5,218 nucleotides of DNA from Fimbriimonadaceae bacterium (GTDB taxonomy: Bacteria > Armatimonadota > Fimbriimonadia > Fimbriimonadales > Fimbriimonadaceae): the NCBI GenBank assembly GCA_020851885.1, contig JADZBW010000241.1, positions 1 through 5,218 on the forward strand, written 5' to 3'. Within the stretch, counting starts at the first letter, position 1, and every line of letters begins with the position of its first letter. The notes under the pieces are model-generated. The model ran no database searches. It saw only the letters and a program-made list of their open reading frames with translations, and was not told the DNA's origin. Of the stretch, positions 1 to 5,218 are shown one piece after another. Position numbers and translations under genes: made by a program.

Positions 1-399
1 CTTATCATGGCTCTCGCTGTGGAAGTTTTTCAAGTCTAGGCTGTAATCCCAGACTTGCTCTATGGCAGACGACTGGAATTTATCGGCGCCAATTTTGAAC
101 TCGAGAATGAATATTAGATTGCTCAAAATGAGAACCGCATCAATTCGCTTTCCTATACGAGGCACAGAAAACTCGAGAAAGAGTTCGGCAGCTCCATCAG
201 CTTCACACAATGCGTTTCTTACTATTTCAAGCTGGGCAATCCACGCATCTCGTTGAAGTAGGCCAATGTCAAAATCACTATGCTCGAAAAGTTGACTGTT
301 GAGACTGCTCGGATGAGTAGCTCGGAGATTAGCAACGGTCGTTCGAGCGTAATAACGCCGGCCCAAACCACGTTCGAAACTCTCAACTACTTCAACCAT
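1..399 (-). CDS. N-terminal part of a DUF2075-type protein (predicted nuclease-like domain plus helicase), cut by the window edge
   Basis: An open minus-strand frame runs from ATG at 399 to base 1 with no stop, giving 133 residues; the rest lies beyond the left edge. Visible motifs are RRYYARTTVANL (14-25), LLQRDAW (47-53), SVPRIGKRIDAVLIL (78-92), FILEFKIG (97-104) and EQVWDYSLDLKNFHSESH (114-131). From memory of the family, this pattern (Q-R-D-A-W, P-R-x-G-K-R-I-D, L-E-F-K-x-G, Q-V-W-D-Y-x-L-D-L-K-N-F-H) is characteristic of the N-terminus of DUF2075 proteins, whose C-terminal half is a P-loop helicase/ATPase. D87 and E100-x-K102 resemble the metal-binding core of PD-(D/E)XK nucleases; nuclease activity is inference. 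An alternative in-frame ATG lies at 447 with a stop just upstream. I prefer 399 because family members usually start only a few residues before the YY motif. Neither start has a good Shine-Dalgarno; only a weak AGG lies 10 bases before the ATG at 399. GC of bases 1-360 is 164/360 (46%), lower than the neighbouring genes, which suggests acquired DNA. Such proteins often occur in accessory or defence regions, but the biological role is not established. Confidence 0.8.
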   Translation of the reverse strand, partial: MVEVVESFERGLGRRYYARTTVANLRATHPSSLNSQLFEHSDFDIGLLQRDAWIAQLEIVRNALCEADGAAELFLEFSVPRIGKRIDAVLILSNLIFILEFKIGADKFQSSAIEQVWDYSLDLKNFHSESHDK

Positions 400-521
400 T
401 GTTGCCGAGCCTACCGCGTGTTGCGAGAAGCGTCCAGGAATCTCCATCAAACTTTCTTTGAACCGGCTCTACGCCATGCGTGGGGGCAGCCATTTTGACA
501 GATGGACCACAACCTGGGATC

Positions 522-537
522 GCCGAATTTATTCGGC
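522..537. repeat. Small perfect inverted repeat (hairpin)
   Basis: GCCGAAT (522-528) and its exact reverse complement ATTCGGC (531-537) are separated by two bases. A realistic hairpin would have a 6-bp stem with a TTTA loop. It lies three bases from the GC-rich palindrome and may form one composite repeat element with it. No T-run follows on either strand, so it is not a standard intrinsic terminator. Role unknown. Confidence 0.6.
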
Positions 538-540
538 AAA

Positions 541-574
541 CCCCCTCGCCCCGATGAATGGCGGGGAGAGGGGG
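541..574. repeat. GC-rich palindrome, 13-bp arms with one mismatch
   Basis: CCCCCTCGCCCCG (541-553) pairs with CGGGGAGAGGGGG (562-574) over 13 positions, with a single mismatch (G548 opposite A567) and an 8-base loop. More G-rich sequence (GGGGGTGAGGGG) continues to about 588. Palindromes of this style, often found as dispersed intergenic repeats in GC-rich genomes, look familiar to me. Whether this one is multicopy cannot be seen from one window. It lies between the efflux operon end and the DUF2075-type gene and could form a strong stem in RNA from either strand. Confidence 0.65.
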
Positions 575-640
575 CAGGGGGTGAGGGGCCAAGGAGCCAT
601 CGCCGGGCAAGGTGCTTTTCGTGGGGGAAGAGCAAAGCGG

Positions 641-787
641 AGCGCGTGAGACACGCGCGGTCCTGGGCACAGCAATGAAGAGCGCGTAGGACACGCGCGG
701 CCCTGGGCACAGCAATGCAGAGCGCGTGAGACACGCGCGGCCCTGGGCACAGCAATGAAGAGCGCGTGGGACACGCGCGGTCCAGGG
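641..787. repeat. Tandem array of a 40-bp repeat, about 3.7 units
   Basis: Units are 641-680, 681-720, 721-760 and a partial 761-787. Each begins AGCGCGTGAGACACGCGCGG or a close variant and continues with a second half such as CCCTGGGCACAGCAATGAAG. Units 1 and 3 differ at one base (T661 versus C741); units 2 and 3 differ at three. The first 20 bases of each unit hold an inverted repeat: GCGCGTG and CACGCGC around a 3-base loop in units 1, 3 and 4. Unit 2 keeps six of the seven pairs. A degenerate start may be visible at 631-640 (7 of 10 matches). Because 40 is not a multiple of three, each unit reads in a different frame, so this is not a coding repeat. The whole 40-bp unit is repeated with no unique spacers, which rules out CRISPR. 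The right end abuts the response-regulator remnant. Confidence 0.9.
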
Positions 788-831
788 GGCTCTACGACCT
801 CGGCTTCGTCTTCACACACCAGCAACCGCAT
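787..831 (-). pseudogene. Probable 5' remnant of a response regulator gene, truncated at the repeat array
   Basis: An ATG at 831-829, inside the 3' end of the RND gene but in another frame, begins MRLLVCEDEAEVVE. This matches the opening of OmpR/CheY-type response regulators: a hydrophobic first beta-strand followed by the acidic E-D-E cluster that helps bind Mg2+ (here E7, D8, E9), then the start of helix 1. Family members carry a phosphorylated Asp near residue 53 and a conserved Lys near 103. Neither exists here, because after residue 14-15 the frame runs into the 40-bp repeats and then meaningless sequence to a stop at 529. A start overlapping the pump stop by about 20 bases is what coupling in an efflux operon would produce, and pump genes are often followed by two-component genes. 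No good Shine-Dalgarno precedes this ATG. The call rests on only 14 residues, so chance resemblance is possible. Confidence 0.5.
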
Positions 832-3800
832 TGCCACGGTTGTTTTCTCTGCCGCGAACATCACTCCGCACGAAGGCTCGATAGAGCAAAGGGCCAACCA
901 GCAAAGTAATCAGCGTCGAGAACGTCAGGCCGCCAATGACGGTTACGGCCAGGGGCTTCTGCATCTCAGCGCCGGCCCCGATCCCGAGAGCCAGCGGGAA
1001 CAAGCCGAGGATTGCCGTCAGGGTTGTCATAAGGATGGGGCGAAGCCTTTGACGTCCAGCGTCGACGATCGCGTCTTCGGTAGCCATTCCAGCGATACGG
1101 GATTCTTGAGCCCGATCCAGCAGCAGAATGCCGTTCTTGACGACAATGCCGACAAGCATAATCGCCCCCATGAACGACGAAACGTTGAGCGGCGTTCCGG
1201 TTATCCAAAGGGCAATCACCGCGCCAAACAGTCCGAGTGGCATGATGAGCAAGATGACGATTGGGGCCGTGAACGATCCGAATTGGAAGAGCATCACCGC
1301 GAAAACGAGCAACACTGCCAGACCTAATACTTGTAAGAGGTTCGTGAACGACTCGCTCTGGCTTTTGTATTGACCGCCGAGTTGCACGGTCACGCCCGGC
1401 GGCAAGGTCGTCTTTTCCAGAACACCATGAACAGCGCGAACCGCCGTCCCTAGGTCGACTTGGTCCAAGCCGGCCGTCACGGCGACCATCCGCCGCTGAT
1501 CTTCGCGGGTCGACTCCGTGCTGCCAGCGTGTTGTTCGATTGCGCCTAAACTCCTCAATGGCACACTAGCTCCGGTTGGCGTCACGATCGGAAGCAGGCC
1601 GACTTGGGTCGGCGTTGTTCGAGCCGATGCTGGATAGCGGACGCGCACCGCAACCTGGCGATCACCGCGTAGCACGGTTGTCGGAACCAAACCGAACAAG
1701 GCGGTCTCCGCTTGATCGGCGATCGAGTTCGCGCTCAGACCAAGCCGCCCGGCCCTGACCGAGTCAACGTTGAGGGCCAGTTCCGGCTCCAGTTCGACCA
1801 CACCCGATTGCACGTCGACGAGGCCGTGAACCTGTCCGAGGTCATCGCTCAGCTTCGCAGCCAGTTCTTCTAGTTGAGGCTGATCTGCACCAAAGAGCTT
1901 GACCTCAATCGGATTGGAGCCTCCCGCCAAGTCCCCGATGAGATCTTGCAGAACCTGGATAAATTCGGTTTCCAGCCCTGGCACCTCGTCGGCAATTCGG
2001 CCACGAATTTCCTCCATCACCTGGTCGATGCTTCGCTGCCGATTTTCTTTCAGCATCACCGCATAATCTCCCCGGTTCGATTCGGTGATGGCAAACCCTA
2101 ACTCAGTGCCCGTTCGCCGTGAGTACGAGGCAATCTCGGGCGTGCTCTGCAGGATCGCATCGACATTCCGCAAGAGTCGGTCACTCTCATCCAAGGACGC
2201 TCCTGGCGGACTGAGATAATCGAGCACGAATGCTCCCTCATCCATGGATGGCATAAACCCGGTGTTCAGCCGCTCGCCAATGACGACCGTCGCGCCTAAC
2301 AGAGCCAATGCAGTGATTGGGACCAACAGCGGACGCCGCATACCCCACCGAAGCAGCTGATCATACGCGGTCAGGAAGCGGGCGTAACGGCGACCAGTCT
2401 CACGATGCGAGGACTTCTTGAGGAAGGCGGCGCACAGACTGGGACTTGCCAGCAACGCCAGCGCAAGGCTAATAATCAGGGCCAAACTGAGGGTGACCGC
2501 GAGCGCCGCGAAGAATGCCCCGGCGACCCCTTGAAGCAGGGCCAACGGCAGGAAGACCACGACCGTCGTGAGCGTCGACGAGATCATCGGGCGGGCAATC
2601 TCCCGCGAGGCCGCTTGGACGGCTTCAGCGACGGTGGCGGCGGTGGGCAAGTGCTTGAACACGTTCTCGACCACGACGATCGCGTCGTCGATCACCAACC
2701 CAATCCCGACGGCCAGCGCCCCAAGGGTCATAAGGTTGAGCGTCAGACCCGCGACCCGCATGAAGAGGAATGTGATCAGAACGGTAAGCGGAATGATCGC
2801 CGCTGTCGTCAGGGTAGCCCGCATATCGCGCAAGAAGAGCAGAAGAACGACAACGGCTAAGACGGCTCCGATCAAGACCGCCTCTCCCACCGACTGAATG
2901 GCATCGCGGACCAAGACCGATTGGTCGTAGAAGATATCGAGTTTGGCACCCTGCGGCAACGTTGGCTCGATGACCTTGATTTCATCCTTGACCGCGCTTG
3001 CAAGAGCGACAGTGTTGGCGGTCGGCTGTCGTACGATGTTGATGAGGACACTCTCGACTCCATTTGCAGACACCACCGTCGTTCGATCCTCGACCGAATT
3101 CGCAATGGTCGCAATTTGAGTCAGCTCAATTGGGTTGCCGTTGCGTTGGGCGACGACCACGTGCTTGAGCGCTTCCATATCGCTCGTCTCTCCGTTGATC
3201 AGCACTTGGAGCTGCTGAAAACGGTGATCCAGTCGACCTACTGTACGGACAATATTGGCGTCGGCGATCGCCTGGGAGACCTCCGGCAGCGACAACTTAA
3301 GCGAGGCCAGCTTCTGAGGATCCACCGTAACCAGAACTTCAGGCACTAAACCGCCCTGCACAACAACTCGGGCGACACCATCGAGCCGTGATAGCCGGGG
3401 TCGGAGGGAGAACTGAGCCAAGTTGTAGAGTTCGGATTGCGTTAGGGTCTTGGATGTGAGGGTTAAGCCGAGGATCGGGAACACGGTTGGATTCATCCTC
3501 TCGACCGACGTCCTTGTTTCTGGAGGCAAGTCAGATCGGACCTGGTTCACCTTCGTGTTAACAAGCTGTTCCGCAACGAGGATGTCCGTTCCCCAATTGA
3601 AGTCGACCGAGATTTCGGTGTCCCCACGCTTGGTCTTCGAAACGATTCGTTTCACGTTTGGGACGGTTGCGATCGCTTCCTCGATGGGCTTGGTAACGCC
3701 GCTCTCGACCATCTTGGTCGGGCGATCACCGGCTTCGGCAATGACGACGACCCGCGGAAACGTCACGTCCGGCAAGATCGACACCGGGAAGGTCTGGTAC

Positions 3801-3883
3801 GCCACCAGTCCGATCAGGCACAGAATGCCGATCGAGAACAGAATCGGCTTAACTTGCTTCGTGGCAAAGGCGCTGACGTTCAA
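812..3883 (-). CDS. RND efflux pump, inner-membrane permease subunit (AcrB-like superfamily)
   Basis: This 1023-residue protein is close to the usual RND length of about 1020-1050. It is the proton-driven inner-membrane pump of a tripartite efflux system. Layout: TM1 at about 14-32; first periplasmic porter/docking loop about 33-330; TM2-TM6 about 335-488; TM7 about 519-537; second periplasmic loop about 540-845; TM8-TM12 about 848-1000. TM4 carries LVIDDAIVVVENV with adjacent D399 and D400, and TM10 carries VGIVVKNGILLLD with K916. These match the Asp-Asp-Lys proton relay of drug-type (HAE-1) pumps such as AcrB. Other family signatures are FPVSILPDVTFP (32-43), FLRDMRATL (350-358), FMPSMDEGAFVLDY (543-556) and RLRPILMTTL (946-955). 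Databases often label relatives CusA/CzcA-like, but metal transport is not supported by the TM4 residues. Substrate unknown. The start is TTG (3883-3881), overlapping the adaptor stop; an in-frame TAA a few codons upstream and the lack of another nearby start fix it. The TGA stop at 814-812 is close to the repeat array. Confidence 0.95.
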   Translation of the reverse strand: MNVSAFATKQVKPILFSIGILCLIGLVAYQTFPVSILPDVTFPRVVVIAEAGDRPTKMVESGVTKPIEEAIATVPNVKRIVSKTKRGDTEISVDFNWGTDILVAEQLVNTKVNQVRSDLPPETRTSVERMNPTVFPILGLTLTSKTLTQSELYNLAQFSLRPRLSRLDGVARVVVQGGLVPEVLVTVDPQKLASLKLSLPEVSQAIADANIVRTVGRLDHRFQQLQVLINGETSDMEALKHVVVAQRNGNPIELTQIATIANSVEDRTTVVSANGVESVLINIVRQPTANTVALASAVKDEIKVIEPTLPQGAKLDIFYDQSVLVRDAIQSVGEAVLIGAVLAVVVLLLFLRDMRATLTTAAIIPLTVLITFLFMRVAGLTLNLMTLGALAVGIGLVIDDAIVVVENVFKHLPTAATVAEAVQAASREIARPMISSTLTTVVVFLPLALLQGVAGAFFAALAVTLSLALIISLALALLASPSLCAAFLKKSSHRETGRRYARFLTAYDQLLRWGMRRPLLVPITALALLGATVVIGERLNTGFMPSMDEGAFVLDYLSPPGASLDESDRLLRNVDAILQSTPEIASYSRRTGTELGFAITESNRGDYAVMLKENRQRSIDQVMEEIRGRIADEVPGLETEFIQVLQDLIGDLAGGSNPIEVKLFGADQPQLEELAAKLSDDLGQVHGLVDVQSGVVELEPELALNVDSVRAGRLGLSANSIADQAETALFGLVPTTVLRGDRQVAVRVRYPASARTTPTQVGLLPIVTPTGASVPLRSLGAIEQHAGSTESTREDQRRMVAVTAGLDQVDLGTAVRAVHGVLEKTTLPPGVTVQLGGQYKSQSESFTNLLQVLGLAVLLVFAVMLFQFGSFTAPIVILLIMPLGLFGAVIALWITGTPLNVSSFMGAIMLVGIVVKNGILLLDRAQESRIAGMATEDAIVDAGRQRLRPILMTTLTAILGLFPLALGIGAGAEMQKPLAVTVIGGLTFSTLITLLVGPLLYRAFVRSDVRGRENNRGNAVAGV

Positions 3884-3895
3884 CCGCTCGTCTCC
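3880..3895 (-). promoter_or_regulatory. Translational coupling site: Shine-Dalgarno plus TTGA stop-start overlap
   Basis: On the minus strand, GGAG (3895-3892) lies 8 bases before the TTG start of the pump gene (3883-3881). The adaptor's TGA stop (3882-3880) overlaps that start, giving TTGA. The well-placed Shine-Dalgarno supports TTG as the true start despite being a rare codon, and the overlap implies that ribosomes finishing the adaptor re-initiate on the pump. Confidence 0.8.
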
Positions 3896-5217
3896 GCATC
3901 GGCCAGTTTAACCTTGACCTTCGCGCCGTCGCTAAGCTCAAACTGGCCAACCTTGACGAGCTGATCGCCGGGGTGGAGGCCGGTGACCTCCGCGAAGCCG
4001 GCATCCTCTGCGATCACGCTGACCTCAACCAGTTTCGCGGTGTCGCCTACAATTCGAAATACAACCGTCTTGCCCTCGCGATCGACAAGCGCCTGCGCCG
4101 GAATGGCGGTAGCTTGTGCATGATGTTGAAGGACAATGCGCGCCGTCACGAAGCTGCCGAGTCCACCGGGAAACACGCCGATGACGCGGATCGCGCTTAG
4201 GCCAGTTTGGGGATCGGCGGGGGCAACGCTCGCAACCCGACCAAGATGGCCATCTACCTCACCCTCCATTCCCGCCCGGATGCGGGCAGCGTCGCTGGCC
4301 GTCGCGGTGCCAACGAAATCTGCTTGCACTCCACCAGCCACGACCTCGACAATCGGCGAAACGGTGTCGGCGAAGTCGCCAGGGTTCATAGTCCGGCGGA
4401 CGATGCGGCCAGCAAACGGCGCTCGGATTTCACCAAGAGAGGCATTTGCCGCCGCCGCCATTGCGTCGGCTCGCTTGGATAGCGCCGTGCTTTGATTGCT
4501 GAGCATCTCCTGCTGTTTCGCCGCCACACTTGCCTCAGCGGCGCGGGCTTGACGAACGGCCGCCGATGCTTGATCGACTCGCTTCCCACCAAGCGCCCTC
4601 GCCGAAGTGAGCACGTCTTTTGCGGCCGCAAGGCGAAGGCTGGCTGCCTTTATGTCGGCGCCCTGAGCGTTCTCAGCGCTTTGAAGCGCACTCTCGGCGG
4701 TAACAAAGGCCGCTTTGGAACTGTCCAGGTCTTTCTTGCTCACGAACCCATCCGCGGCCAGCTTTTGGTTGCGCTCAAAGTCCGTTCGGGCCAAGTCGCG
4801 TGCTACTTGTGCCTGGATAATGGCTTGCTCCGTCTGCGACTTCGTCTTGGTTAAGTCCGAACCGGCCGTCTCGTAAGTGAATTGCGCTTGGGCAATCTGA
4901 TTGTCTCGGTCGAGTTTTGCCGCTTCGAGGGCAAGTTCCGCCGTCCGCAGTGCGGCTGCCTGATCAGCGGCGGCGCCGGTGTAGCCGAATCGAGCTTGGG
5001 CAGTAGCCGAGTCAGCGGCTTGAGCCGACGCTTGGGCGCTTTTGAGTTGCGCGTTTTGAACGGTCGTGTCGACGCGTGCCAACAACTGACCCTGAACGAC
5101 CCGATCGCCTTCTTTCACAAACACATTCGTGATCCTCCCCGCGACTTGGGATGTCAACTTGGCGCTGCCGCCTTGCGCTGGTACCAGGCTGCCCTGAATT
5201 TCGAGGGTCTGGCGAAC
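3880..5217 (-). CDS. RND periplasmic adaptor (membrane fusion protein), N-terminus outside the window
   Basis: 445 residues are visible, and the frame stays open to the right edge, so the 5' end of the gene is missing. The protein bridges the inner-membrane pump and an outer-membrane channel. In window numbering, the first half of the lipoyl domain is at about 21-50 (SQVAGRITNVFVKEGDRV). A long Ala/Gln-rich helical hairpin follows at about 52-257. The second lipoyl half is at about 260-292 (IRAPFAGRIVRRTMNPGDF), then a beta-barrel to about 365 and a membrane-proximal domain to the end. The hairpin tip reads RNQKLAADGFVS, with R149, L153 and S160 in the R-x3-L-x6-S spacing that AcrA-type adaptors use to contact TolC-type channels. 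Each arm is nearly 100 residues, much longer than in AcrA, although Gly-containing breaks (for example ALGG at about 208-211) may interrupt the helices. A TTG at 5157 is an internal Leu codon, since conserved adaptor sequence continues upstream of it. Signal peptide or lipobox cannot be judged. Pump specificity follows from the direct overlap with the RND gene. Confidence 0.93.
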   Translation of the reverse strand, partial: VRQTLEIQGSLVPAQGGSAKLTSQVAGRITNVFVKEGDRVVQGQLLARVDTTVQNAQLKSAQASAQAADSATAQARFGYTGAAADQAAALRTAELALEAAKLDRDNQIAQAQFTYETAGSDLTKTKSQTEQAIIQAQVARDLARTDFERNQKLAADGFVSKKDLDSSKAAFVTAESALQSAENAQGADIKAASLRLAAAKDVLTSARALGGKRVDQASAAVRQARAAEASVAAKQQEMLSNQSTALSKRADAMAAAANASLGEIRAPFAGRIVRRTMNPGDFADTVSPIVEVVAGGVQADFVGTATASDAARIRAGMEGEVDGHLGRVASVAPADPQTGLSAIRVIGVFPGGLGSFVTARIVLQHHAQATAIPAQALVDREGKTVVFRIVGDTAKLVEVSVIAEDAGFAEVTGLHPGDQLVKVGQFELSDGAKVKVKLADAETSG

Positions 5218-5218
5218 A

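Larger units (their letters stand above)
400..786. other. Gene-free spacer dominated by repeats
   Basis: No convincing gene is present on either strand. From left to right it holds about 120 bases of unique sequence upstream of the DUF2075-type gene, a small perfect hairpin, a GC-rich palindrome, about 50 bases of linker, and an array of 40-bp tandem repeats that ends at the 3' end of the efflux operon. Open frames across it exist only because the repeats lack stop codons. I see no convincing promoter for the DUF2075-type gene on the minus strand, and no hairpin followed by a T-run that would make an intrinsic terminator for the efflux operon. Confidence 0.7.

Noticed and set aside
397..447. 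ATG at 447 as the start of the DUF2075-type gene
   Set aside because: Possible, but it adds 16 residues with no family resemblance and has no better ribosome binding site; the ATG at 399 lies closer to the conserved YY motif. Kept only as an alternative.
495..523. Perfect TTGACA (-35-like) on the plus strand
   Set aside because: No acceptable -10 box lies 16-18 bases downstream (GATCGC is found), and no plus-strand gene follows.
541..574. Intrinsic terminator for the efflux operon
   Set aside because: The stem is strong, but no T-run follows on the minus strand, and it lies about 240 bases beyond the pump stop; it is better described as a palindromic repeat.
641..787. CRISPR array with short palindromic repeats
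   Set aside because: The whole 40-bp unit is repeated, including the part that would be a spacer; there are no unique spacers and no cas genes nearby.
392..897. Three overlapping minus-strand open frames with repeated V-S-H-A-L / V-P-R-A-A-R peptides
   Set aside because: They are the same 40-bp repeat read in three frames. The unit is not a multiple of three, and no frame has a gene-like start or known domain apart from the short regulator-like stub treated separately.
755..1327. Plus-strand open frame of 190 codons opposite the end of the pump gene
   Set aside because: It is antisense to conserved pump sequence, rich in charged and polar residues with no recognisable domain, as expected of a GC-rich shadow frame. 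The same holds for plus-strand frames at 2405-2860, 2921-3349 and 3450-3911.
5155..5157. TTG at 5157 as the start of the adaptor
   Set aside because: The frame stays open to the window edge, and the 20 upstream residues (for example TLEIQGSLVPAQGG) look like normal adaptor sequence, so the gene is truncated by the window rather than starting here.

Overview
The window shows a Gram-negative (diderm) bacterium of moderately high GC. It carries most of a tripartite RND efflux system, and the adaptor's hairpin tip has the residues used to dock a TolC-type outer-membrane channel. The GC-rich palindromes and short tandem repeats between genes remind me of Planctomycetota genomes. That is an impression only, and I would not assign a phylum from this window.

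All recognisable genes lie on the minus strand, so the natural reading order is right to left. At the right edge is the periplasmic adaptor (membrane fusion protein), whose N-terminus lies outside the window. Its stop codon overlaps a TTG start of the 1023-residue RND inner-membrane pump by four bases (TTGA), so the two are almost certainly co-transcribed and translationally coupled. No outer-membrane channel gene is present; it may lie upstream, beyond the right edge, or elsewhere.

An ATG inside the last codons of the pump gene opens a second frame. It reads like the first 14 residues of an OmpR/CheY-type response regulator (MRLLVCEDEAEVVE). That resemblance stops where an array of 40-bp tandem repeats begins (about 641-787). 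The simplest reading is that the pump operon once continued into a two-component regulator that is now destroyed.

Between about 400 and 786 there is no gene. This stretch holds the tandem repeat array, a GC-rich palindrome (541-574) and a small perfect hairpin (522-537).

At the left edge (1-399) is the N-terminal part of an unrelated gene. Its 133 visible residues match my recollection of the N-terminal domain of DUF2075 'DNA/RNA helicase domain' proteins and include a PD-(D/E)XK-like D...ExK pattern. By hand count its GC is about 46% over bases 1-360, against 55-67% in four sampled lines of the pump and adaptor genes. It looks like accessory DNA next to the broken end of the efflux operon.
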